Below, in pieces: positions 7,039-14,651 of a stretch of DNA of 22,745 bases (its first letter is position 1; each line of letters begins with the position of its first letter). The translations under genes and the position numbers were made by a program. The stretch is from Bacteroidales bacterium (GTDB taxonomy: Bacteria; Bacteroidota; Bacteroidia; Bacteroidales; Bacteroidaceae). A model generated the notes under the pieces. It searched no databases, was not told the DNA's origin, and saw only the letters and a list, made by a program, of their open reading frames with translations. The stretch lies in contig SFCY01000026.1 of NCBI GenBank assembly GCA_004558865.1, forward strand, positions 1 to 22,745, written 5' to 3'.

Positions 7039-7872
7039 ATGAAGAAAGCGATAATCTATCTGGCAATATTCTTAGGAACGTGTTGGGTTACATCCCAATT
7101 GCTACAATTTGTCTCCGACATGCTTGGGGATTTGGGATTTTCAGCTACATTAAAAGACGATGCAGTATGGTTCTTTGCCCCATACGCCGCATGCTTGTTC
7201 GTAGCATTCAAATGCCTCTCTCCCAATATCTCCCCAAAGCCATTCTTGGAGAACAAACACAGATTCGCCATAGCGGGTTACTTTCTCCTGCTCTTTGCGT
7301 TGATACACATGATCTTCTTGTGTCTACTTTTGGCCATCCTTTGGGGGGAGGAAATTGGTTCTGGGAAAGAGTTCTGGAATGTTGAAACAACTCATCCCGT
7401 ACTTTATGTAGTCACAGTCTGCCTTATCGGACCATTTGTTGAGGAAATATTTTTTAGAGAAAAGATAGAAGGGCAACTGCTACAAACCATGAACAGGCCT
7501 TGGGTTGCGGTTCTCCTTTCAGCACTCATCTTCACAGTCGGACACATTCCAACCTATTCAGTCCATGTCATATTCATGTTTCCCGTTAGCCTTGTCATCT
7601 GCTGGGCATATTACAGGACTGGCACAATTTGGGTAGGATTCGTTATCCACTGCTTACAAAACATGATAGGCTTATCTTTTTATCTCGTCCCAGAGGTAAA
7701 AGAAACAGCTTCTATTCTATTCAACCCTCAAAACCAGCCGGCCAATGGAGACACCTATCTCTGGATGGCAGAGGTCGTCCTCATCTGCCTTGCCATTTTT
7801 GCGGTATGGAGAATCAACCTCCTCACCAAGGAATCGAAAATAACATACGAAACAGAGCCAGCGATTGAATAG
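7039..7872 (+). CDS. CPBP-family intramembrane metalloprotease (CAAX protease/Abi-like)
   Basis: A 277-residue integral membrane protein with six to eight predicted membrane segments. The CPBP (ABI) active-site motifs are all present: EExxxR at residues 135-140 (EEIFFR), a histidine at 169 in FTVGHIP, and HxxxN at 204-208 (HCLQN). In eukaryotes the family cleaves CAAX proteins; bacterial members include bacteriocin-immunity and other poorly defined roles, so the target is unknown. Codons here are clearly more AT-rich (many AAA, ATA, TTT) than in all neighbouring genes, suggesting recent acquisition. No promoter matching TAnnTTTG is visible in the 73 bases before it. No bacteriocin gene was seen beside it. 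Confidence 0.88.
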   Translation: MKKAIIYLAIFLGTCWVTSQLLQFVSDMLGDLGFSATLKDDAVWFFAPYAACLFVAFKCLSPNISPKPFLENKHRFAIAGYFLLLFALIHMIFLCLLLAILWGEEIGSGKEFWNVETTHPVLYVVTVCLIGPFVEEIFFREKIEGQLLQTMNRPWVAVLLSALIFTVGHIPTYSVHVIFMFPVSLVICWAYYRTGTIWVGFVIHCLQNMIGLSFYLVPEVKETASILFNPQNQPANGDTYLWMAEVVLICLAIFAVWRINLLTKESKITYETEPAIE

Positions 7873-8029
7873 GCAGTTCGCTCCATACCATAACATCCCC
7901 CAAATCCCCCTTAACACTACGGACGAAAGCCCTGGGCTATTGTAGCTCCATCAGGTTGTGTCGGGCTTCGGCTTGGCAAACTTCACACGAAAGACCATCT
8001 GCTTTAGGCTGGTTAGAACCGACCTTTAG
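7873..8029. other. Intergenic stretch before the dyad array
   Basis: I see no gene here. It includes a short AGCCC-TGGGCT dyad near 7930 and a GGTT-AG-AACC dyad at 8011-8020, neither strong enough to name. Base composition returns to that of the neighbouring core genes around 7920. Confidence 0.4.
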
Positions 8030-8117
8030 TTTCGTGACAATTGTCACGAAATAACGCCTCAGTTGTCACGCTCTATCGTGACAATTGCCACGATAGTGCG
8101 TGACAACTGCCACAGAA
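8030..8117. promoter_or_regulatory. Four dyad units in exact 22-bp register (operator- or iteron-like array)
   Basis: Four contiguous 22-base units start at 8030, 8052, 8074 and 8096. Each is centred on a CAATTG, CAGTTG or CAACTG core, with centres at 8040.5, 8062.5, 8084.5 and 8106.5. Unit 1 is a perfect 22-bp palindrome; unit 3 is one with a single mismatch; units 2 and 4 each keep one good CGTGACAA arm. Units 2-4 together form one 50-bp palindrome (8060-8109) with 23 of 25 pairs matching. The core CGTGA-N6-TCACG has the geometry of CRP/FNR-type sites. The array lies about 135-220 bases upstream of the TonB-receptor -7 element. The pattern is seen; the role is inference. Confidence 0.75.
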
Positions 8118-8249
8118 GTTGAATAGCGCTTCAAGACGACTGCCTTGAGCCTTATTTACTATTTGGGTAGCCACCGTTTGTAATTTCTTTGCAATCTGTT
8201 TGTACACAGTTTCTCACATCCGGTTAACATCGCTGTAACTTGGAGCGAC
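8118..8249. other. Spacer between array and TonB-receptor promoter
   Basis: No gene is visible. A further dyad TTGAA-N6-TTCAA (8119-8134) sits just after the array with its centre 20 bases from the last unit, but with a different arm sequence. Several TTTG words follow (about 8162-8202) without a properly spaced -7 element. Confidence 0.35.
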
Positions 8250-8257
8250 TAATTTTG
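8250..8257 (+). promoter_or_regulatory. -7 element for the TonB-receptor operon
   Basis: TAATTTTG fits TAnnTTTG and lies 27 bases before the ATG at 8285. The -33 region reads TTAACA (8224-8229) rather than TTTG, which would fit an activator-dependent promoter. It also argues against an upstream TTG start at 8240, which would precede the promoter. Confidence 0.58.
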
Positions 8258-8284
8258 CAGTTGAAAAAAAACAACAGAGACGAT

Positions 8285-11092
8285 ATGAATCAGGCAAAGA
8301 AATTATGGGCAGTAGCATTACTGCTTCTTCTGATAACGCTCAGAGTAGGCGCACAGCGTGTGGCCGGCGTTGTCAAGGACGCCACTACCGGTGAGGCTCT
8401 GGTTGGAGCCGTGGTGGAAGTGACAGGAACGGACAACAGGACGGTGACCGACGCCGACGGCCATTTTGCCTTTGACGGATTGACGGGCAAGACCTGCAAA
8501 ATTGCCGTGAGCTATTTGGGCTATCAGAAAAAGGAAATTGACGGAGTTCAAGTGACGCCCTCTACCCAGAAAGACCTTGAGGTCAGGATGAAGGCCGATG
8601 AACAGCAGCTGCACGATGTCACTGTCACGGCAGTAGTAAGGAGAAACACGGAGGCCGCGGCGGTACAGGAAATGAAAAGCAGCTCCGTCATAGTGAGCAA
8701 TGTTTCGGCACAAGAGATAAGCAAGACGCAGGACAGCAACGCGGGCGAGGTGATCAGGAGAATACCCGGAGTGAGCCTTATCGACGACAAGTTCGTCATG
8801 GTGCGTGGCCTGTCGCAGCGCTACAACAATGTCTGGATCAACGGTGGAGCCGTGCCAAGCTCCGAGGCCGATTCGAGGGCGTTCTCCTTCGACATGATTC
8901 CAAGCAGCCAGATTGACAATCTGACCATCGTGAAAACACCTGCCTCCGAATATCCTGCCGACTATTCGGGCGGATTCATCATTATCAACACAAAGAGCAT
9001 ACCACAGGAAAACACTTTCAGCCTGCAGGTGGGCGGCAACTGGAACACCTCCTCCTCGCTGGCTTCCTTTACAAAGACAAAGGGATCGTCGACCGACTTC
9101 CTTGGATTCGACGGCGGACTGAGGTCCATGCATGGCGGCATAGAGGCCGGGCTCAATCCCTTGGGCGCCTACAACGGCGTGAGCCTCATGGGCAACCACT
9201 TCAACAACGACTGGACAACCTCGACCATGCATCCCTTGGGCGACCTGAAGCTCGGCATGAGCCTGACTCGCCACTGGAACCTCAGCGCCGGCAAATTGGG
9301 CATAATAGCCGCGGCCAACTACACCAACGAGTTCCGCACCTATAAGAATATGAAGAACAACCTCTTCGGCGTGTACGACGTGGCCAACGACCGCAACAAC
9401 TACCTGCGCCACAGCACCGACGACCAGTACAACCACAATGTGCGCGTGGGCGCCATGGTCAACCTCACGTTCCTCTCCAAGGGCGGCAACAACAAGTATG
9501 AGTTCAAGAACATCTTCAACCAGATAGGCAACAACCGCTACACTTGGCGTGACGGCGTGTCGGCCCAAGCCAACTTGGAGCGTTCGGCCGAGTACTACTA
9601 CCGCAGCCGCACAACCTACAACGGACAGGTCACGGGCAAGCACACCTTGGGCAACGACGAGATAGAGTGGAGCGGCAGCTACAGCTACGCCAACCGCCAC
9701 ATCCCCGACCGCCGCCGCTACATGATCGACGACGCGCTCGAAACGGATGTCTACCAGTTGAGCAACGGCAACGACGTCTCGCGCGAGTGGACCCAACTCG
9801 ACGAGCACATCGTCTCGGCCAACGTGGGCGACAAGCATCTCTTCCACTTCGGACAGTGGAGCCCCTCGCTGCGCTTCGGCGCATACGGCGAATACCGCAC
9901 ACGCAAGTACAACACCCGCAACTTCATCTACAGCTGGAACACCTCAGGCAACGACCTTCCCGATGGATTCCGCAAGATGGACATGCCCCAGCTGCTCAGC
10001 GACGGGAGCTATTATGGCGAGCGCGGACTCTACTTGATAGAGCAGCGGCAGATGCGCAACAACTATCGTGGCCACAACACCTTGGGCGCAGGCTTCCTGG
10101 CCGCTACGCTGCCCTTCGGAGCGTGGAGCGTATATGCCGGAGTGCGCTACGAATACAACGACATGGAGCTGATCTCCAACCTGCGCGACACGGAGAAGAG
10201 CGAGTCGAGCCGCCACTACCGCCACAGCGATTTCTTCCCATCGGTCAACGTCACTTATGTGGTGGACAAGAAAAACCAGGTGAGGCTCTCTTATGGCAAG
10301 AGCGTCAACCGGCCCGAGTTCCGCGAGATTTCCTCATCGGTGTTCTACGACTTCGACCTGGCATCAAGCGTGCAGGGCAACCCTGAGCTGCAGAGCTGCT
10401 ACATCCACAATGCCGACATCCGATACGAGTGGTATCCGTCGCGCGGCGAGGTGGTGTCGTTGGCGGCGTTCTACAAATACTTCGACAACCCCATTGAGTG
10501 GACCTACACCGTCACGGGCGGCACAGACCTCGTCTACAGCTACAAGAATGCCAACAGCGCCTACAGCTTCGGCGTGGAGCTCGACGTGAAGAAGGACTTG
10601 GGCTTCATCGGGTTGCCCAACTTCAGCTGGTCGTTCAACGGCGCGCTCATCCGCAGCCGGGTGAAATTCGACGCCAACGACAACCAGGATTCCAACCGAC
10701 CCATGCAGGGACAGTCGCCTTACCTCATCAACACGGGCATCTTCTACAAGCATCCCACTTGGAACCTGGACCTGGCATTGCTTTACAACCGCATCGGCAA
10801 ACGACTCATCGGTGTGGGACGCAGCGAGGGCACGACCGCCGACGACACCAACGCACGTGTGCCCGACAGCTACGAGATGCCGAGAGACGTGTTCGACTTC
10901 TCTGCCTCGAAGAAGTTTGGCGACCACTTGGAGGTGAAGCTCAATGTGCGCGACCTGCTCAATGAGAAAGTCTACTATAAGCAGTTCGCCCAAGTGCACT
11001 ACTCCAACGGCAGCAAGGCTGAGAAAGAGGAGATCACCCGCAGCTACCGCCCGGGCATGAACATCGGACTCTCTGCGATATACAAGTTCTGA
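8285..11092 (+). CDS. TonB-dependent outer-membrane receptor (non-SusC type)
   Basis: A 935-residue outer-membrane protein counted from ATG 8285. Residues 1-23 are a signal peptide ending in VGA. Residues about 25-105 are a carboxypeptidase-regulatory-like domain (VAGVVKDATTGEALVGAVV). A TonB-box-like DVTVTAV follows at 111-117, then a plug domain (about 130-240, with IRRIPGV and MVRGLSQRYNNVWING). The remainder is a beta-barrel ending in the aromatic YKF typical of outer-membrane proteins. It lacks the SusC/RagA plug hallmarks (LYGARGANGVI), so it is not a classic glycan SusC. The surface lipoprotein gene 67 bases downstream is probably its partner. The substrate is unknown; large ligands or metal complexes are possible. 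The dyad array and an activator-like promoter lie upstream. Confidence 0.92.
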   Translation: MNQAKKLWAVALLLLLITLRVGAQRVAGVVKDATTGEALVGAVVEVTGTDNRTVTDADGHFAFDGLTGKTCKIAVSYLGYQKKEIDGVQVTPSTQKDLEVRMKADEQQLHDVTVTAVVRRNTEAAAVQEMKSSSVIVSNVSAQEISKTQDSNAGEVIRRIPGVSLIDDKFVMVRGLSQRYNNVWINGGAVPSSEADSRAFSFDMIPSSQIDNLTIVKTPASEYPADYSGGFIIINTKSIPQENTFSLQVGGNWNTSSSLASFTKTKGSSTDFLGFDGGLRSMHGGIEAGLNPLGAYNGVSLMGNHFNNDWTTSTMHPLGDLKLGMSLTRHWNLSAGKLGIIAAANYTNEFRTYKNMKNNLFGVYDVANDRNNYLRHSTDDQYNHNVRVGAMVNLTFLSKGGNNKYEFKNIFNQIGNNRYTWRDGVSAQANLERSAEYYYRSRTTYNGQVTGKHTLGNDEIEWSGSYSYANRHIPDRRRYMIDDALETDVYQLSNGNDVSREWTQLDEHIVSANVGDKHLFHFGQWSPSLRFGAYGEYRTRKYNTRNFIYSWNTSGNDLPDGFRKMDMPQLLSDGSYYGERGLYLIEQRQMRNNYRGHNTLGAGFLAATLPFGAWSVYAGVRYEYNDMELISNLRDTEKSESSRHYRHSDFFPSVNVTYVVDKKNQVRLSYGKSVNRPEFREISSSVFYDFDLASSVQGNPELQSCYIHNADIRYEWYPSRGEVVSLAAFYKYFDNPIEWTYTVTGGTDLVYSYKNANSAYSFGVELDVKKDLGFIGLPNFSWSFNGALIRSRVKFDANDNQDSNRPMQGQSPYLINTGIFYKHPTWNLDLALLYNRIGKRLIGVGRSEGTTADDTNARVPDSYEMPRDVFDFSASKKFGDHLEVKLNVRDLLNEKVYYKQFAQVHYSNGSKAEKEEITRSYRPGMNIGLSAIYKF

Positions 11093-11159
11093 GACAAATG
11101 CCCCCCCAACAATGACAATCAATGAAAACAAGTAATCTATGTTTCACAAACCAAACATT

Positions 11160-12677
11160 ATGAAAAATTACAAACTTTATGGATGCATGGGCATCCTGAT
11201 GCTTGCCGCTTCCTTCACTGCCTGCAGTGACGACGACAACAACGACAACGGTGGAAATGGTGGCCAGACCGCAGCTTACATCTGGTCTACCGATGGTGGT
11301 CTGAAAGCTTGCGACCACATCCTCTTCACCAATGGCAAGGAAGACGCTAATGGAACAGAAATTGGAAATGGCGACCAGGAGTTTGTCTTCAAGGGCAAGC
11401 AGACCCTGAAGAAAGGCACCTACCTCTTGAAGGGCTGGGTCTACATTGGCGATGGAGCCGAACTGACCATCGAGCCTGGCACCGTCATCAAGGGCGACAA
11501 AGACACCAAGGCCTCCCTCATCGTGGAGCGTGGCGGCAAACTCTTCGCCCATGGCACAGTCACCAGCCCTATCGTGTTCACCTCCGAACAGCCCAAGGGC
11601 AGCCGCAGGCCGGGTGACTGGGGCGGTGTGATCCTCTGCGGCAAGGCCCAGAACAACCAGAAGGAAATGCAGATTGAGGGTGGCCCCCGCACCAAGCATG
11701 GCGGCAACGACAATGCCGACAACTCGGGCGCGTTGAGCTATGTGCGTATTGAGTTTGCAGGCTATCCTTTCCAGACCGATAAGGAAATCAATGGCCTCAC
11801 CCTCGGCTCGGTGGGCAACGGCACTCAGATTGACCACGTGCAGGTCTCCTACTCCAACGACGACAGCTTCGAGTGGTTCGGTGGTGATGTCAACTGCAAG
11901 TATCTCATCGCTTATCATGGCTGGGACGACGACTTCGACACCGACAACGGCTTCTCGGGCAATGTGCAGTTCGGCCTTTCTGTCCGCGACCCCCGTATCG
12001 CCGACGCCTCGCAGAGTAATGGCTTCGAGAGCGACAACTGCGCTGATGGCACTGCCGTGAATCCCTTCACCACGGCCACGTTCTCCAACATGACCTTCAT
12101 TGGTCCCAAGATGCAGTCAGACTTCGCCAACAACAGCAGCTACATCAACGGTGGCAGCATGAACCCCAACAACGGTTCCTCTTTGGGCCACTTTCAGGCT
12201 GCCATGCAGATTCGCCGCAATTCCCGCCTCAGCTGCTACAACTCGGTGGCTGTGGGCTGGCCCATCGGGCTCATCCTCGACAACCAGAAGGGCGACACCC
12301 AGGGCAGCGCCTCAAAGGGACTGCTGCGTCTGAACAATATCGTGTTTGCCGATATGGACGTGACGGGCTCGGACGCCAACAAGAGCTATGACGACGCCCT
12401 CGTAACGGGTTATGACGCCAATTCCAAGCCCATCTACGACACCACGCAGAAGAGCTTCTCCAGCACTTGGTTCTTGACCCAGGCCCACAACAGAGTTGTG
12501 TCCTCCCTCAACTTGGTCAATTGGATGCCCGTGGCAGGCAGCCCGCTGCTCTCTGGAGCCAGCTTCGACTACCTGAGCTCTTGGTTCACCAAGGTGGACT
12601 ACATCGGAGCCTTCGCCCAGAACGATGGCTGGATGAACGGCTGGACCAATTTCGACCCCGAGAACACAGACTATTGA
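11160..12677 (+). CDS. Surface-exposed lipoprotein, probably beta-helical, partner of the TonB receptor
   Basis: A 505-residue lipoprotein counted from ATG 11160; another in-frame ATG at 11139 would only add seven residues before the signal peptide. The lipobox is SFTAC with C22 as the acylated residue. It is followed by SDDDNND, which resembles the acidic lipoprotein export signal that sends Bacteroidota lipoproteins to the cell surface. The body has repeated segments such as LTIEPGTVIKGD, KLFAHGTVTSPIVFT and PGDWGGVILCG, which suggest a right-handed beta-helix. It follows the TonB-receptor gene by 67 bases without a promoter, so one operon is likely. It is not SusD-like. By analogy with SusCD it may capture ligand for the receptor; this is inference. 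Confidence 0.85.
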   Translation: MKNYKLYGCMGILMLAASFTACSDDDNNDNGGNGGQTAAYIWSTDGGLKACDHILFTNGKEDANGTEIGNGDQEFVFKGKQTLKKGTYLLKGWVYIGDGAELTIEPGTVIKGDKDTKASLIVERGGKLFAHGTVTSPIVFTSEQPKGSRRPGDWGGVILCGKAQNNQKEMQIEGGPRTKHGGNDNADNSGALSYVRIEFAGYPFQTDKEINGLTLGSVGNGTQIDHVQVSYSNDDSFEWFGGDVNCKYLIAYHGWDDDFDTDNGFSGNVQFGLSVRDPRIADASQSNGFESDNCADGTAVNPFTTATFSNMTFIGPKMQSDFANNSSYINGGSMNPNNGSSLGHFQAAMQIRRNSRLSCYNSVAVGWPIGLILDNQKGDTQGSASKGLLRLNNIVFADMDVTGSDANKSYDDALVTGYDANSKPIYDTTQKSFSSTWFLTQAHNRVVSSLNLVNWMPVAGSPLLSGASFDYLSSWFTKVDYIGAFAQNDGWMNGWTNFDPENTDY

Positions 12678-12716
12678 GACTGCCGACTTCATCACTCTAC
12701 AAGAGTAACACCCAAG

Positions 12717-12744
12717 GAGCCTGCCGGCAAACGCTGGCAGGCTC
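12717..12744 (+). terminator. Terminator after the TonB-receptor operon
   Basis: A 12-bp stem (12717-12728 with 12733-12744, one G-T pair) closes on AAAC. Six bases later comes TTTTGT, a weak T-tract. It follows the lipoprotein stop by 40 bases. Confidence 0.72.
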
Positions 12745-12798
12745 TCGCCGTTTTGTCAATCCGCCGGCGATGGGGGGCAGCATTGCCGCAAAAGAAAA

Positions 12799-12832
12799 AC
12801 GGAAGCCCGGCCGTTGGTGGTCAGGCTTCCGT
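12799..12832 (-). terminator. Rho-independent terminator of mscL
   Basis: ACGGAAGCC (12799-12807) pairs with GGCTTCCGT (12824-12832). Read on the minus strand the stem is followed by TTTTTCTTTT, a classic intrinsic terminator 23 bases after the mscL stop. Confidence 0.85.
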
Positions 12833-12854
12833 CGTTGGGGGGGCAGGGAGGGGG

Positions 12855-13274
12855 TTACTTGTTCTTCATCAAGTCGCGGATCTCGGTGAGCAGCTTCTCC
12901 TCGGCCGAGGGAGCGGGCGGGGCGGCGGGAGTCTCCTGCTCCTTTTTCTTGGTGAGCTTGTTGATGGCCTTCACCAAAAGGAAGACACAGAGAGCCACAA
13001 TCAGAAAGTCGATGACATTCTGGATGAACATGCCGTAGTTGATAGTCGCGGGCTGCGTAGCCACGCCTTCCACAATCTGCTCGGCAGGAAGCGTGATTTT
13101 CAGGTTGGAGAAGTCCACGCCTCCAATCAGCCACCCGATGGGGGGCATGATGATGTCGTCTACAATGGAACTGACGATTTTGCCGAAGGCAGCTCCGATG
13201 ATGACGCCGACCGCCATGTCAAGAGCGTTGCCTTTGACTGCAAACTCTTTGAATTCTGTTAAAAACTTACTCAT
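12855..13274 (-). CDS. mscL: Large-conductance mechanosensitive channel MscL
   Basis: A 139-residue inner-membrane channel that opens under membrane tension to release solutes in hypo-osmotic shock. The N-terminal amphipathic helix FLTEFKEFAVKGNALDMAVG and the first membrane helix (VGVIIGAAFGKIVSSIVDDI) match MscL almost word for word. The periplasmic loop (PPIGWLIGGVDFSNLKITL) leads to a second membrane helix around NVIDFLIVALCVFLLVKAI. The C-terminal helix ends with LLTEIRDLMKNK, as is usual. I start at ATG 13274 because the family begins close to KFLTEFKEF; the longer reading from 13313 adds 13 unlike residues. Length is normal. Its predicted promoter overlaps that of the divergent gap gene. 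Confidence 0.96.
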   Translation of the reverse strand: MSKFLTEFKEFAVKGNALDMAVGVIIGAAFGKIVSSIVDDIIMPPIGWLIGGVDFSNLKITLPAEQIVEGVATQPATINYGMFIQNVIDFLIVALCVFLLVKAINKLTKKKEQETPAAPPAPSAEEKLLTEIRDLMKNK

Positions 13275-13409
13275 AATATAATTGTTGTGTGATGTAAATG
13301 TCCTGTTTTGCAATGTGGAGTTGCTACTTTTGGCCCATAAGACTAAAGAGTTGTCGGTGGCAGGCGTAAAAGCACTCGTTTTTATAATATTTAATACTTA
13401 TTCCGAGTG

Positions 13410-13440
13410 CAAAATTAGAAAATAATTTGTACCTTTGCAA
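13410..13440 (-). promoter_or_regulatory. Predicted mscL promoter
   Basis: On the minus strand TTG (13440-13438) is followed after 20 bases by TAATTTTG (13417-13410). The match is good at -7 and partial at -33. The leader before the mscL start would be about 130 bases. Confidence 0.5.
13430..13437 (+). promoter_or_regulatory. -7 element of the gap promoter
   Basis: TACCTTTG matches TAnnTTTG exactly and lies 82 bases before the gap ATG. A clear TTTG is missing at the expected place. The element abuts the -33 element of the divergent mscL promoter. Confidence 0.65.
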
Positions 13441-13478
13441 TCGAAAAGAGGAAAAAATCCATATTTAGGATAATAAGA

Positions 13479-13508
13479 ATGAAATATTTTGTAACCCTTT
13501 ATAAATAA
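13479..13508 (+). other. Possible leader peptide (nine codons) before gap
   Basis: In the gap leader an ATG at 13479 opens MKYFVTLYK and stops at TAA 13506-13508, 11 bases before the gap start. An AGGA word (13467-13470) sits eight bases before it, a Shine-Dalgarno-like site that gap itself lacks. It could be chance in an AT-rich leader. Confidence 0.28.
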
Positions 13509-13519
13509 TAAAAGTAAAA

Positions 13520-14590
13520 ATGGTAAAAGTAGCTATTAATGGTTTCGGTCGTATCGGCCGTCTCGCTTTCCGCCAGATGTTCGCAGCTCCTGGCTATGAC
13601 GTTGTTGCCATCAACGACTTGACCAGCCCGAAGATGTTGGCTCAGCTCTTGAAGTATGACACCACCCACGGTGGCTATCAGGGCATAATCGGTGAGAAGC
13701 CCGTTCACACTGTTACCTACAAGGACGCTGTGTATGAGGAGGATGGCAGAACTGTAAAGGTTCCCGGTTCCATCACCGTCGACGGCAAGGAAATCACCAT
13801 CTATGCAAAGCCCAACGCCGCTGAACTGCCCTGGGGCGAGTTAGGTGTTGACGTTGTGTTGGAGTGCACTGGCTTCTATACTTCCAAGGCCAAGTCTATG
13901 GCCCACATCCAGGCTGGCGCCAAGAAGGTTGTGATTTCCGCTCCTGCCGGCAACGACCTGAAGACCATCGTCTTCAACGTGAACAACGACACGCTGACCA
14001 AGGACGACCAGATCATCAGCGCTGCTTCTTGCACCACCAACTGCCTCGCTCCCATGGCCAAGGCTCTGAACGACAAGTATCCAATCCAGGCTGGTATCAT
14101 GCAGACCATCCACGCCTACACAGGCGATCAGATGATTCTCGACGGTCCCCAGCGCAAGGGCAACCTGCGTCGTAGCCGTGCCGGTGCCTGCAACATCACA
14201 CCCGCTTCCTCTGGCGCTGCCAAGGCCATCGGTTTGGTTCTTCCCGAACTGAACGGCAAGCTGATTGGCGCCGCCCAGCGCGTTCCTGTGCCCGATGGCT
14301 CCACAACTCTGCTCTACGCTGTTGTCAAGGGTAAGGACGTCACCGTGGAGAGCGTCAACGCTGCCATGAAGGCTGAGGCCAACGAGAGCTTCGGTTACAA
14401 CGAGGAGGAGATTGTTTCTTCTGATATCCTCGGCATGCGCTACGGCTCGCTCTTCGACGCTACACAGACAATGGTAGTGAAGCTCGACGACGACACCTAC
14501 GAGGTGCAGGTTGTTTCTTGGTATGACAACGAGAACTCCTACACTTCCCAGATGGTTCGCACCATCAAGTATTTCGCTGAGTTGGGCTAA
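13520..14590 (+). CDS. gap: Glyceraldehyde-3-phosphate dehydrogenase, type I
   Basis: A 356-residue glycolytic enzyme that oxidises glyceraldehyde 3-phosphate with phosphate to 1,3-bisphosphoglycerate. The NAD-binding N-terminus VKVAINGFGRIGRLAFRQ is typical, and the aspartate in AINDL points to NAD use. The active-site motif SAASCTTNCLAP places the catalytic cysteine at 171, with the partner histidine at 198 in TIHAYTGDQ. The C-terminal WYDNENSYTSQMVRT is conserved. It is about 20 residues longer than common forms (about 335), mostly from a longer region around residues 60-95. Codon use is strongly biased, as expected for a highly expressed gene. It is transcribed alone from its own promoter, with an 82-base leader and a hairpin terminator after it. 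Confidence 0.97.
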   Translation: MVKVAINGFGRIGRLAFRQMFAAPGYDVVAINDLTSPKMLAQLLKYDTTHGGYQGIIGEKPVHTVTYKDAVYEEDGRTVKVPGSITVDGKEITIYAKPNAAELPWGELGVDVVLECTGFYTSKAKSMAHIQAGAKKVVISAPAGNDLKTIVFNVNNDTLTKDDQIISAASCTTNCLAPMAKALNDKYPIQAGIMQTIHAYTGDQMILDGPQRKGNLRRSRAGACNITPASSGAAKAIGLVLPELNGKLIGAAQRVPVPDGSTTLLYAVVKGKDVTVESVNAAMKAEANESFGYNEEEIVSSDILGMRYGSLFDATQTMVVKLDDDTYEVQVVSWYDNENSYTSQMVRTIKYFAELG

Positions 14591-14619
14591 TTCTGGAAAA
14601 TTCATTTTTCAACAATAGA

Positions 14620-14651
14620 GGGGTTGCCAATCCGCACGGGTCGGCAACCCC
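14620..14651 (+). terminator. Terminator of gap
   Basis: GGGGTTGCC (14620-14628) pairs with GGCAACCCC (14643-14651) across a 14-base loop, 29 bases after the gap stop. The following bases are TTCTCAATTC, only loosely T-rich. Confidence 0.72.

Noticed and set aside
8030..8117. Reading the four 22-bp units as a CRISPR array
   Set aside because: Units are contiguous with no unique spacers, each is a dyad in itself, and no cas gene is present.
8240..8284. A TTG start for the TonB receptor at 8240
   Set aside because: The predicted promoter -7 lies inside the extension, and the signal peptide begins properly at ATG 8285.
8318..9847. A 509-codon open frame on the minus strand inside the TonB-receptor gene
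   Set aside because: It lies wholly opposite a clear TonB-receptor and its protein shows no family motif, only Val/Ala/His-rich sequence typical of a shadow of a GC-biased gene.
11098..11113. Run of seven C bases and a five-codon frame between receptor and lipoprotein genes
   Set aside because: A C-run could suggest slippage, but it lies outside any coding region and away from a promoter, so phase variation is not supported.
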